Assembly: GCA_011525445.1 (NCBI GenBank)
Contig: WTGE01000058.1
Span: 1-8,093 of the forward strand
Reading direction: 5' to 3'
Source: Synechococcus sp. CO36386bin_37
GTDB taxonomy: Bacteria; Cyanobacteriota; Cyanobacteriia; PCC-6307; Cyanobiaceae
Length of the DNA: 8,093 nucleotides
The position numbers and the translations under genes were made by a program. The notes beneath the pieces were generated by a model that made no database searches, was not told the DNA's origin, and saw only the letters and a list, made by a program, of their open reading frames with translations. This document shows, in pieces, positions 1 to 6,461 of this stretch. Positions within the stretch are counted from its first letter, which is position 1. Each line of letters opens with the position of its first letter.

Positions 1-1307
1 GCCATGGCCTGAGCAGCTTCAATGTTGAGCGCCGCATCCAGGGGCGGAATGATCTTTCAACGCTCACGGTCTCCGGCGAAGACCAGGCGCGGCGTCTGGG
101 TCTTGCCTTGGCCGAGGTGCCCATTGATGCCGCCTACAGCTCACCGCTGCAACGTGCTTCCGCAACAGCAGGCGGAATCATCAGTCCTCGTGAAGACGAA
201 CTCACACCCGTGCTGGATGACGGTTTGCTCGAGATTGACCTGGAGCCCTGGAGCGGACTGACCGCAGATGAACGCGCCGCCAAGGATCCGGAGGCCTATG
301 CCACTTGGCGTCAACGACCGGAAGAGCTTGAGCTGACCCGTGCTGACGGTTCGCGCTATCAACCATTCCCCGCATTGATGATCCAGGCGCGTGAGTTTTT
401 GGGGAGGCTGTTGACTCGGCATCCGGTCTCAGGAAATGACACCGTGCTGGTGGTTGGTCACAACGCCATACTCCGCTGCTTAATCCTGGTATTGCTGGGC
501 GAGCCCAATAGAGGCTTCAGACGCCTCCGTCTCGACAACGCTTCGTTGTCGGTCTTCAACCTTTCGCCAGGGCCAAACAACTTTCAGGTTCAGATTGAGT
601 GCCTCAACAGCATTGCCCACTTGGATCCTGCCCTACCTGCCAAAGGCAAGAAGGCTGCACGTCTTATTCTGGTGAGGCATGGAGAAACGGATTGGAATCG
701 CCAGGGGCGGTTTCAAGGCCAAATTGATATCCCCCTCAACAACAACGGTCATGCTCAGGCTGAAGCGGCCCGCTCCTTCCTGGCAAATGTCACGCTTGAT
801 CGGGCTTACAGCAGTTCAATGTCTCGCCCGAAAGAAACCGCTGAAGGGATTTTGAAATCACATCCCAACGTCACAATCAGCGTGACCGATGGACTGATGG
901 AAATCGGTCATGGGCTTTGGGAAGGAAAACTGGAATCAGAGATTCGTGACGGCTGGGGGGACCTCCTTCAGGCCTGGAAAGATGCGCCTGAAACTGTGCA
1001 AATGCCCGAAGGCGAGACCATTCAAGAAGTCTGGGAGCGCTCCGTGGATTGTTGGAATGCAATTGCAGACGACCTCAAGGCGTCAGAGACAGCACTCGTT
1101 GTGGCTCACGATGCAGTCAATAAAACAATCCTTTGCCATCTGTTAGGGCTCGCACCAAAGGACATTTGGTCCGTGAAACAAGGAAACGGGGGAGTCACGG
1201 TGATCGACATGCCTGAGGATCCCAGCCAACCTGCAGTTGTCAGCTGCCTCAATCTCACATCCCATCTCGGTGGGGTGCTGGATCGGACAGCAGCAGGAGC
1301 ACTCTGA
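1..1307 (+). CDS. Two-domain histidine phosphatase (phosphoglycerate mutase superfamily), 5' end missing
   Basis: The reading frame is open from the left edge (codons in phase with base 3) and ends at TGA 1305-1307, so 434 residues are visible and only about ten N-terminal residues seem missing. The first visible residues, HGLSSFN, complete an RHG phosphohistidine motif whose Arg codon is cut by the edge. Domain 1 continues with YSSPLQR, an acidic LLEIDLEPW stretch and VVGHNA, which carries the second catalytic His. Domain 2 repeats the set: RHGETDWN (His codon 678-680), YSSSMSRPKETA, LMEIGHGLWEG and VVAHDA. Both halves therefore look catalytically complete. Proteins of this architecture are often annotated as phosphoglycerate mutase; from memory, the Synechocystis relative slr1124 was reported as a metal-independent phosphoserine phosphatase. 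The substrate here cannot be read from sequence. An internal ATG at 108 is not the start because it would remove the first RHG motif. The next gene follows after 5 nt. Confidence 0.93.
   Translation, partial: HGLSSFNVERRIQGRNDLSTLTVSGEDQARRLGLALAEVPIDAAYSSPLQRASATAGGIISPREDELTPVLDDGLLEIDLEPWSGLTADERAAKDPEAYATWRQRPEELELTRADGSRYQPFPALMIQAREFLGRLLTRHPVSGNDTVLVVGHNAILRCLILVLLGEPNRGFRRLRLDNASLSVFNLSPGPNNFQVQIECLNSIAHLDPALPAKGKKAARLILVRHGETDWNRQGRFQGQIDIPLNNNGHAQAEAARSFLANVTLDRAYSSSMSRPKETAEGILKSHPNVTISVTDGLMEIGHGLWEGKLESEIRDGWGDLLQAWKDAPETVQMPEGETIQEVWERSVDCWNAIADDLKASETALVVAHDAVNKTILCHLLGLAPKDIWSVKQGNGGVTVIDMPEDPSQPAVVSCLNLTSHLGGVLDRTAAGAL
1295..1299 (+). promoter_or_regulatory. Possible Shine-Dalgarno site of the dihydroorotase-like gene
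   Basis: AGGAG lies inside the last codons of the histidine phosphatase gene, 13 nt before the ATG at 1313. The spacing is somewhat long, but this is one of the few recognisable ribosome-binding motifs in the window. It supports the ATG at 1313 as the start and co-expression of the two genes. Confidence 0.45.
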
Positions 1308-1312
1308 GAATC

Positions 1313-2590
1313 ATGCCTGAGACGATGCTGCTGGATCCTGTGCGGGTCCTAGTCGCCAGTGATCAATCCCTTCAGGAGAAGGGTGCTGCACTCTTTGAGG
1401 GTGATCGTCTCATTGCTCTGGATCAGCAGGCACGAGAACTTGCTTCAGATCAAGGTATTGCAGCCATCAACAGAGCCAACCACGTTCTTGCCCCCTGCCT
1501 TGTGGACCCCCACTCAAGCCTTCCGAGTCCATTTACAGGTTCCGGCGAAACCCTCCACACCCTTCTTCGCTCTGCAGCGCAAGCTGGTTATGGACAGCTT
1601 GCGCTTCTTCCCCAGGCGCCTGTGCCGAGGGATTGCCCCGAGACCTTGCAGGGCTTTCAACTGGAGAACTGTGATTTAAAAGTGCATTTGTGGGGAAGTT
1701 TCAGCCAGGGCGGAGCTGGTGAGCAGCTAAGCAGTCATGCAGATCTATTGGAAGCGGGTGCCATCGGCCTGTGTGATGGAGAGCAGATGCCATCGACCAA
1801 CCTGCTGGATCGTGCTCTTCTGCTCGGGGAGATGGGTGAAGCACCTGTGCTGATCGCACCTCATGACGCAAGCCTGCAAGGCGAGGGGATGTTGAGGGAG
1901 GGAGTGGAGACCTTGCGGGCAGGGTGGCCAGCAGATCCTGTGATCAGTGAAACGCTGCCAATAGGGCAACTTCTTGAACTCCAACGCCGCCATAAGACGC
2001 GCAAGCTGGTTCTGATGAATCTGTCCACTGCAGATGGTGTTGAGATGTTGAGCCAAACCAACTCACCTCCTCTCGCCACAGTGGGGTGGTGGCATCTGAT
2101 AGAAGATCGAACGCATCAAAAGTCTGAATCGTTCCAATGGTTTGTAACCCCGTCCGTGGGGGGTGAATCCGACCGCAGAGCCTTAATTCGGGCTCTAAAC
2201 GATGGAAGGATCAACGCCGTTGCCGTCAATGGAATCCCCTTGGATGATGAAGAGTGTCTGTTGCCCCCGGACCAACGTTCAAAAGGACTATCAGGACACC
2301 ATTTAGTTCTTCCAGCTCTCTGGGAACACCTCATCGTCGATCAAGGATGGAGTGTGAATCAACTTTGGGAAGTGCTTAGTTTCGGCCCCTCACGCGTACT
2401 AGGTCAAGCCGAGGAACAACTCTCTCTTGGAAGCAACCGTTGGATTCTGTTTGACCCAAATCAAATCTGGAAACAAAGCCGTACGAGTCCCCACGCGCCC
2501 AAGGCCGCCAATCAACCTTGGATCGGCAAGTCCATCCGAGGAAAAGTGGTGAGTTGTGGTCTCAAGTTCCCAATGAACCCAGCCGATTGA
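1313..2590 (+). CDS. Dihydroorotase-like protein, probably catalytically inactive
   Basis: The 425-residue protein has the usual length and block order of class I dihydroorotase, an amidohydrolase-fold enzyme of pyrimidine synthesis. Recognisable blocks are APCLVDPHSSL (60-70), GAIGLCDGEQ (149-158), IAPHDASL (181-188), LMNLSTADGVEML (234-246), a region like NPPLR around 279-290, and INAVAVNGIPLDDEE (300-314). Key residues are altered. The HxH metal pair reads H67-S-S69, the substrate Arg of HLRDPG is P71, the His of the HvSTA block is N236, and the Asp of the TDHAPH block is N306. H67, D155 and H184 remain. A normal binuclear zinc site is therefore unlikely. Inactive dihydroorotase homologues are known in some bacteria as structural partners of aspartate transcarbamoylase, which is one possible role. 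The gene follows the histidine phosphatase by 5 nt, and its last 29 bases overlap the convergent lepB. The family call is firm; the inactive state is inferred. Confidence 0.88.
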   Translation: MPETMLLDPVRVLVASDQSLQEKGAALFEGDRLIALDQQARELASDQGIAAINRANHVLAPCLVDPHSSLPSPFTGSGETLHTLLRSAAQAGYGQLALLPQAPVPRDCPETLQGFQLENCDLKVHLWGSFSQGGAGEQLSSHADLLEAGAIGLCDGEQMPSTNLLDRALLLGEMGEAPVLIAPHDASLQGEGMLREGVETLRAGWPADPVISETLPIGQLLELQRRHKTRKLVLMNLSTADGVEMLSQTNSPPLATVGWWHLIEDRTHQKSESFQWFVTPSVGGESDRRALIRALNDGRINAVAVNGIPLDDEECLLPPDQRSKGLSGHHLVLPALWEHLIVDQGWSVNQLWEVLSFGPSRVLGQAEEQLSLGSNRWILFDPNQIWKQSRTSPHAPKAANQPWIGKSIRGKVVSCGLKFPMNPAD

Positions 2591-3308
2591 AAGGCCAAAA
2601 GCGCCAAACGGCTCGACCAATGATTTCCTCTTCAGGCAAAAAAGGACCACCTGGCCAATAACGTCCATCCCAGCTGTTGCTGCGATTATCCCCAAGCACT
2701 AGAACCTTTCCCTTGGGAACTGTCGCATTGAGGGTGCGACATAAGCTCATGCCACGTTTGTCAAGAGAGCAATAGTTGGTGACATAAGGCTCGTCAATGT
2801 CAATGCCGTTGATCTGCACTTCACCGCGAGGATTGACCACGACCTGATCTCCAGCTACCGCCACAACCCTTTTGATATAGGCGTCGCAAGCAGAATTCCC
2901 GACACCTGGGAATAAACCAACCAATGGAATATTCGCAAGAACACATTGAAAGGGAGGCGGTGACGTTGTTGATCGAAGTGCGGGGTCAAAGGCATAGGGG
3001 GAGTTGAAGACAACAATTTCACCCCGCTGAGGCTGACGTCCGCGGTAAGTGAGCTTCTCAACCAGCAGACGATCCTGAATCTGCAATCCAGGCAACATGG
3101 ATCCAGAGGGGATGAAACGTGCTTCAGCCAAGTAGTGGCGAATTCCGAAATAAAGACCCATTGTGAAAATCACCGGTGCCCAAAAATCCCAAAGTGGATT
3201 TCCCGGACCACGTTTTTTGGTTGGGTCTTTGCTCAGATCATTGTCGCGAACATCTTGGGGGTCACTGGGAAAAGGCCGGTCGTCGCCAGAACGGCTTTTG
3301 TGTTGCAT
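2562..3308 (-). CDS. lepB: Signal peptidase I
   Basis: Type I signal peptidase, a membrane-anchored serine/lysine-dyad protease that removes signal peptides from exported and thylakoid-lumen proteins. Numbering from the ATG at 3308 (248 aa): a charged cytoplasmic N-terminus, one membrane segment at about 40-60, box B with IPSGSM and nucleophile S70, DRLLVEK after it, YIKRVV with general base K146, and the GDNRSNSWDGRYW box at 206-218. Between boxes is an insertion rich in Pro, Phe and Gly that carries C122 and C141, and C180 and C190 lie further on, so the exported domain has four cysteines. A GTG start at 3389 would add 27 residues and put the start within 9 bp of the divergent gene; I prefer the ATG because it leaves 89 bp for promoters, but neither start has a clear ribosome-binding site. 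The 3' end overlaps the dihydroorotase-like gene. Confidence 0.93.
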   Translation of the reverse strand: MQHKSRSGDDRPFPSDPQDVRDNDLSKDPTKKRGPGNPLWDFWAPVIFTMGLYFGIRHYLAEARFIPSGSMLPGLQIQDRLLVEKLTYRGRQPQRGEIVVFNSPYAFDPALRSTTSPPPFQCVLANIPLVGLFPGVGNSACDAYIKRVVAVAGDQVVVNPRGEVQINGIDIDEPYVTNYCSLDKRGMSLCRTLNATVPKGKVLVLGDNRSNSWDGRYWPGGPFLPEEEIIGRAVWRFWPFNRLGSLGT

Positions 3309-3397
3309 ATCTGCCAACAGGCACCTTGCTTCAATCCTGAAGTCACGATAGGCGGGATCAGCCTGTGCTTCTAGCCTGAAACAAGGCACGTTGATCC
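3309..3397. promoter_or_regulatory. Divergent intergenic region between lepB and the unknown membrane protein gene
   Basis: These 89 bp separate two genes read in opposite directions, so they should hold the promoters of both, unless lepB starts at the GTG at 3389. I found no convincing -35/-10 pair. The only translation signal is AAGG at 3383-3386, 11 nt before the ATG at 3398. Confidence 0.4.
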
Positions 3398-4903
3398 ATG
3401 GTCAGACCCCGCTGGCAGGGCGCGAAACCCCGCAACATCCAATTGTTCTGGAATCGCTGGGATCAGGTCATAGCCCTGATTGCACTGATCAACTTGATCT
3501 GGGTGATCTTTGATGTCACCTACATACCGCTTCGCAATTTCTGGCTGCAAAGGACCCTTTACCCCCTCCCCTCGGTCAACTTGGCGTTACCGCTGCCTTG
3601 GCTGCCCGACCTCACGCCTCTCTATGACCCGTTGAAAGGCATCGAAGCTCACAGAGATACAAGTTCCTACATCAAGCACTTCCGCAGACTCGAAACCACT
3701 GCAGCGGAACAGGGAATCAACAGTCAAGCCTCAAGACAACTGAGACTTGAAATGGTCGTCATCAATAGCCAATTAATTGACGAGAACCCCTTCATCAGCT
3801 CAGGCAATGTGGGTGCTTTTGAAAAACTGAAGAACCGCCTTCGAGCACGAGCTGAAATGGATTCAGCCAAACAGGCGGCGGCTTACCTTCTCAGCGACCG
3901 CTATTTGAACAGCCACGACTGGAAGCAGGAAAAACAATTTTGGACCACCAAAATTCTTCCTTTGGCGGAAACCAACTACTGGCGCGGGATTGACGAAAAC
4001 GGAAGACCCATCAACCTGTCGTGGCAAATCGATACCCCGTTTCAAGTTCTCTTTTTGCTCGACATTCTGGTTCGCGCCATTCGCCTAAAGCGCCGTTTCC
4101 CAGCCATTGCCTGGAGAGATGCGTTTTTAAGACGCTGGATAGATTTGCCTTTATTAATCCCTTTTTGGCGAGTTTTGCAAATCGTACCAGTCACGGAACG
4201 TCTAACCCATGCTCAGATTCTCGATCTCGAACCTTTGCGAGCAGCTGTCAGTCGCGGTGTTGTTGCCGTTCTCGCATTGGAATTGTTTGAAGTGATTACT
4301 CTGAGAATTCTTGATGCCATGCAGAGCATGGTTCGCTCTCCAAATCTCCCAGACAAAATTCTTCGACTTTGCAGCCATCAGTCCGTAGAGATCAACGAAG
4401 AACGTGAACTCGCTGAATTGCTACGTCTTTGGCTGCCGTTGATACTCACGCAGGTCGGCCCAGGGATGCGTCCACAGTTGATTGCATTGGTCGGTCACGC
4501 CCTACAGCGGAATCTGGATGGTTTGGTCGTACCGACACCTCTGAAGGAGCTCCCGGGCTTGCAGAAAGCAGAAACCGAACTGAGTCGTCAGCTCGCTCAA
4601 GGGATGGTTGATTCGTTATTGGGACTCTCAAAAAGTGCAGGAGACCGTCTTGGACAAAAAGATCTACTTTTGGAGGATTTGGGCATCCAAGCTCTGGATC
4701 GTTTTTGGGAAGAGCTCGCTCGCACACTCGAACAGGGCGTTGTTCTGGAGCGAAGCCAAGAGCTCTTAGTAGCGTTCCTGGAAGAGTTCAAGCGTACTAG
4801 TATGGATCAGCTCCATTCGCAAGGCGGTGTCGACGATCTGATTACAGAGCTCGATGGGCTGAATTTCAACTCAAAAGAACCTGACTCCAAACCTCGGGTT
4901 TGA
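3398..4903 (+). CDS. Conserved cyanobacterial membrane protein of unknown function
   Basis: I recognise this 501-residue protein only as a likely cyanobacterial conserved unknown. Residues 23-43 form a strong membrane segment. Residues 85-200 are hydrophilic, charged and probably helical, followed by FQVLFLLDILVRAIRL (215-230). Next is a strongly basic stretch, KRRFPAIAWRDAFLRRW (231-247), then a hydrophobic segment DLPLLIPFWRVLQIVPV (249-265) and another at about 287-305. The C-terminal 200 residues are mostly amphipathic helix (for example LSRQLAQGMVDSLL) with a second hydrophobic patch at 342-367. The arrangement of basic and hydrophobic helices recalls the sensor half of ion-channel proteins, but no pore motif is visible, so I make no functional claim. 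The ATG at 3398 has a weak AAGG upstream. The last 38 bases overlap the convergent Spx-like gene. Confidence 0.88.
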   Translation: MVRPRWQGAKPRNIQLFWNRWDQVIALIALINLIWVIFDVTYIPLRNFWLQRTLYPLPSVNLALPLPWLPDLTPLYDPLKGIEAHRDTSSYIKHFRRLETTAAEQGINSQASRQLRLEMVVINSQLIDENPFISSGNVGAFEKLKNRLRARAEMDSAKQAAAYLLSDRYLNSHDWKQEKQFWTTKILPLAETNYWRGIDENGRPINLSWQIDTPFQVLFLLDILVRAIRLKRRFPAIAWRDAFLRRWIDLPLLIPFWRVLQIVPVTERLTHAQILDLEPLRAAVSRGVVAVLALELFEVITLRILDAMQSMVRSPNLPDKILRLCSHQSVEINEERELAELLRLWLPLILTQVGPGMRPQLIALVGHALQRNLDGLVVPTPLKELPGLQKAETELSRQLAQGMVDSLLGLSKSAGDRLGQKDLLLEDLGIQALDRFWEELARTLEQGVVLERSQELLVAFLEEFKRTSMDQLHSQGGVDDLITELDGLNFNSKEPDSKPRV

Positions 4904-5225
4904 ACCCCACCAAAAACTGGCCCGATTGAAGCTCAACAAAAGGTCGCTTGATCAAGCGACCATCAGCAGCCAGAGCATCCAAAACCTGCTCATCACTCAT
5001 AGCTTTCACGACACCGGCACCAAGAGCTCTGTAGCTCTGACCACTTGTATTGATGAGGAGTTGTCGTCGCTCCAGCTGATCAAGAGCTCGAGCCAGACGC
5101 GATCGATCAGGTGGGTCGAGAGTGATATCAACCAACTCGTAGTGAACACGATTGGAGTCAAGCCACAACAAAGCCTTCCTGCAGGTTGAACAACGTGCAT
5201 AACTGAAGATTTTGAGGGTTGACAC
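4866..5225 (-). CDS. Spx/MgsR/ArsC-family thioredoxin-fold protein
   Basis: Small ArsC-superfamily protein of 119 residues, the usual family length. The N-terminus reads MSTLKIFSYARCSTCRKAL, with a C12-x-x-C15 pair as in Spx and YffB rather than the single catalytic Cys of true arsenate reductase. Later blocks fit the Spx/MgsR subfamily: INTSGQSYRALG, a helix starting MSDEQVLDAL, and DGRLIKRPFV, followed by LVGFKPEVW. In Firmicutes such proteins bind RNA polymerase under thiol stress, while other members may be glutathione- or thioredoxin-dependent reductases; which applies here is unknown. I chose the GTG at 5223-5225 because it gives the family N-terminus and lies 5 nt after the ferredoxin stop. 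In-frame TTG codons just upstream are alternatives, and an ATG at 5340-5342 would add about 39 residues translated from ferredoxin sequence. The gene is probably co-transcribed with the ferredoxin. Confidence 0.9.
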   Translation of the reverse strand: MSTLKIFSYARCSTCRKALLWLDSNRVHYELVDITLDPPDRSRLARALDQLERRQLLINTSGQSYRALGAGVVKAMSDEQVLDALAADGRLIKRPFVELQSGQFLVGFKPEVWSQVLLS

Positions 5226-5230
5226 CAAAC

Positions 5231-5590
5231 TCAACGTCCGAACAAGTTTTTCAAGGCTCCAACAAGGCTGTTGGAACCTTTGCCCACACCCTCCTCGGGA
5301 CGAGTGCGAATAGTCACGTCTCCATTGACGCTGGTGCGGCAACTGAGCCGATAGTTGGCAGGGCGATCGGCAAGGTAAACCTCTTCAACGTCGCTGCGAG
5401 GCGAAAGATTCTGGGCACCTTCAAGGACCTCAACAACGCAGGTGCCGCACTGACCAACCCCTCCACAATTGTTGAGGTTACTCAAACCCTTGTAGGGGTT
5501 GATTCCAGATGAGAGAGCTGCCTTGCGTAAGTTCGCTCCTTCGATGCAACCGACCTGTTGGCCTTCCTGATCAAAACGGATGGTGGGCAC
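5231..5590 (-). CDS. [2Fe-2S] ferredoxin, adrenodoxin-like cysteine spacing
   Basis: A 119-residue soluble [2Fe-2S] ferredoxin. The cluster ligands are C42, C48, C51 and C84, in the pattern C-x5-C-x2-C-x32-C. That differs from the C-x4-C-x2-C of photosynthetic PetF and is closer to adrenodoxin/Isc-type ferredoxins. The motif reads NCGGVGQCGTCVVEVLEG, followed by NLSPRSDVEEVYLA and NYRLSCRTSVNGDVTI. After the fold ends (about residue 98) there is a short tail, a Gly/Ser linker and SLVGALKNLFGR, which looks like a small amphipathic helix that might dock to a partner or membrane. The start is GTG 5588-5590 without a clear ribosome-binding site. The Spx-like thiol protein follows after 5 nt, which suggests a shared redox role. 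The electron donor and acceptor cannot be read from the sequence. Confidence 0.93.
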   Translation of the reverse strand: MPTIRFDQEGQQVGCIEGANLRKAALSSGINPYKGLSNLNNCGGVGQCGTCVVEVLEGAQNLSPRSDVEEVYLADRPANYRLSCRTSVNGDVTIRTRPEEGVGKGSNSLVGALKNLFGR

Positions 5591-5696
5591 GGGTCGTTCA
5601 CAATCTAGGCGCGAACCAACTTACAAGAAGTGAGAGCCCAAAAACGCCTTCGATGAAGAACTTGCCTCGAAAACCCTGATTCACACTCCTGATCGC
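5591..5696 (-). promoter_or_regulatory. Intergenic region upstream of the ferredoxin gene, after ppa
   Basis: This 106-bp gap between the ppa stop and the ferredoxin start is the only place for a promoter of the ferredoxin/Spx-like pair, if they are not read through from ppa. On the - strand TTCGA and TCGAA flank a 13-nt loop and are followed by GGCGTTTTT. That is too weak for a confident terminator, and I see no clear promoter boxes. Confidence 0.35.
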
Positions 5697-6209
5697 TTAG
5701 CCGATTGCCGCTTCAATGCATTTCTCCAGCAGGGGAGCAACGGCATCTGAGTCACGCCACCCTCCAATCGAAATGACACGGCCATCCATGTTTTTGTAAG
5801 TTCGAAAGAACTCAGCGACGTCTTCGAGTTGGCTGGGAGCAATCTGCTGAATGCTCATAATTGCTGACTGACGGGGATCAGCCACGGGCACACAGAGGAT
5901 CTTCCCGTCGTAATGTCCTGTGTCGTCCATGTCGAGCACTCCTATCGGCCTGGCTTTAATCAAACAACCTGCGAAAGTTGGCTCGGCCATGATCACCATG
6001 GCATCAAGCGGTGATCCGTCTTCGGCAAGGGTGTTGGGAACAAATCCATAGTCGAAGGGATAGCGAATGGAAGGATGAAGCACTCTGTCGAGGGCCATCA
6101 TTCCCACGTCTTCGGAGAATTCATATTTATTGCAACTTCCTGCTGGAATCTCAACGATCAGATTCAGCAGACCTGGTGAGGGCGAAGGAGGCAAAGACCT
6201 CAGATCCAT
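5697..6209 (-). CDS. ppa: Inorganic pyrophosphatase (family I), with Ser in the DGDPxD motif
   Basis: Soluble Mg-dependent pyrophosphatase, which hydrolyses PPi to phosphate and so drives biosynthetic reactions, including amino-acid activation by enzymes such as the nearby ProS. It has 170 residues, the usual length for the bacterial enzyme. Conserved blocks are VEIPAG (19-24) with E20, KYE (28-30), DRVL with R42, YPFDYGFVPNT (50-60), DGSPLD (64-69), ARPIGVLDM (86-94), D96/D101/K103, and YK (138-139). By alignment to E. coli PPase (offset of one residue), the metal ligands D65, D70, D97 and D102 are kept, but D67 is S66 (codon 6012-6014). The start is ATG 6207-6209, which gives a normal N-terminus without a clear ribosome-binding site. 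The first 59 bases overlap a possible small membrane-protein gene upstream. Confidence 0.96.
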   Translation of the reverse strand: MDLRSLPPSPSPGLLNLIVEIPAGSCNKYEFSEDVGMMALDRVLHPSIRYPFDYGFVPNTLAEDGSPLDAMVIMAEPTFAGCLIKARPIGVLDMDDTGHYDGKILCVPVADPRQSAIMSIQQIAPSQLEDVAEFFRTYKNMDGRVISIGGWRDSDAVAPLLEKCIEAAIG

Positions 6210-6387
6210 GGCGATGTTGCGCGGTGAAGGGGGTCGAGGAACCCAGTGAAGGGCGATCAGTCAAGACTGCAGCCAGGGGAACTCCGAGGCTGGTGAGAGC
6301 AAGGATGAAACCCAAGACAGCCAATACTGGAGCTGCGAATTGGAAGACAGGTTGATAGGAATGTTCGCGGGCAGGTTCGGGGTCCAT
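6151..6387 (-). CDS. Possible small single-span membrane protein
   Basis: A 78-residue open frame lies directly upstream of ppa on the same strand. After a polar start (MDPEPAREHSYQPV), residues 15-42 form a clean hydrophobic segment rich in Ala, Leu, Val and Gly (FQFAAPVLAVLGFILAL and onward), followed by TDRPS. This looks like a genuine one-helix membrane protein rather than a chance frame. The C-terminal part from about residue 47 is compositionally plain, and its last 59 bases overlap the start of ppa, which is a large overlap for genes on one strand. The ATG is at 6385-6387, with no clear ribosome-binding site. I do not recognise a family. It could be a real small gene translated just before ppa, or a leader region of ppa with a fortuitous hydrophobic frame. 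Confidence 0.5.
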   Translation of the reverse strand: MDPEPAREHSYQPVFQFAAPVLAVLGFILALTSLGVPLAAVLTDRPSLGSSTPFTAQHRHGSEVFASFALTRSAESDR

Positions 6388-6461
6388 TCAGACAGGAATT
6401 AGGACATTCGGCTAGGACTTGCTTGGACCTTCTGCCTGGAGAATCAAAAAACTTGAAGACT

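Noticed and set aside
108..1307. ATG at 108 as the start of the histidine phosphatase
   Set aside because: The frame is open to the left edge and encodes HGLSSFN at its beginning, the remainder of an RHG motif, so the true start is outside the window.
3309..3389. GTG at 3389 as the lepB start
   Set aside because: It adds 27 residues without a recognisable signal and leaves only 8 bp to the divergent gene. It cannot be excluded, but the ATG at 3308 is the simpler choice.
4866..5225. Classical arsenate reductase ArsC
   Set aside because: The CSTC motif and the NTSGQSYR and LIKRPFV blocks fit the Spx/MgsR/YffB branch, and no ars genes are nearby.
5226..5342. Extended N-terminus of the Spx-like protein from ATG 5342
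   Set aside because: The extra residues are translated from ferredoxin coding sequence in another frame and do not resemble the family.
5591..5696. Intrinsic terminator after ppa
   Set aside because: Only a 5-bp stem with a 13-nt loop precedes the T-run, which is too weak to call.
6011..6355. 114-residue + strand frame opposite ppa
   Set aside because: It is a shadow of the strongly supported pyrophosphatase frame and shows no protein-like pattern.
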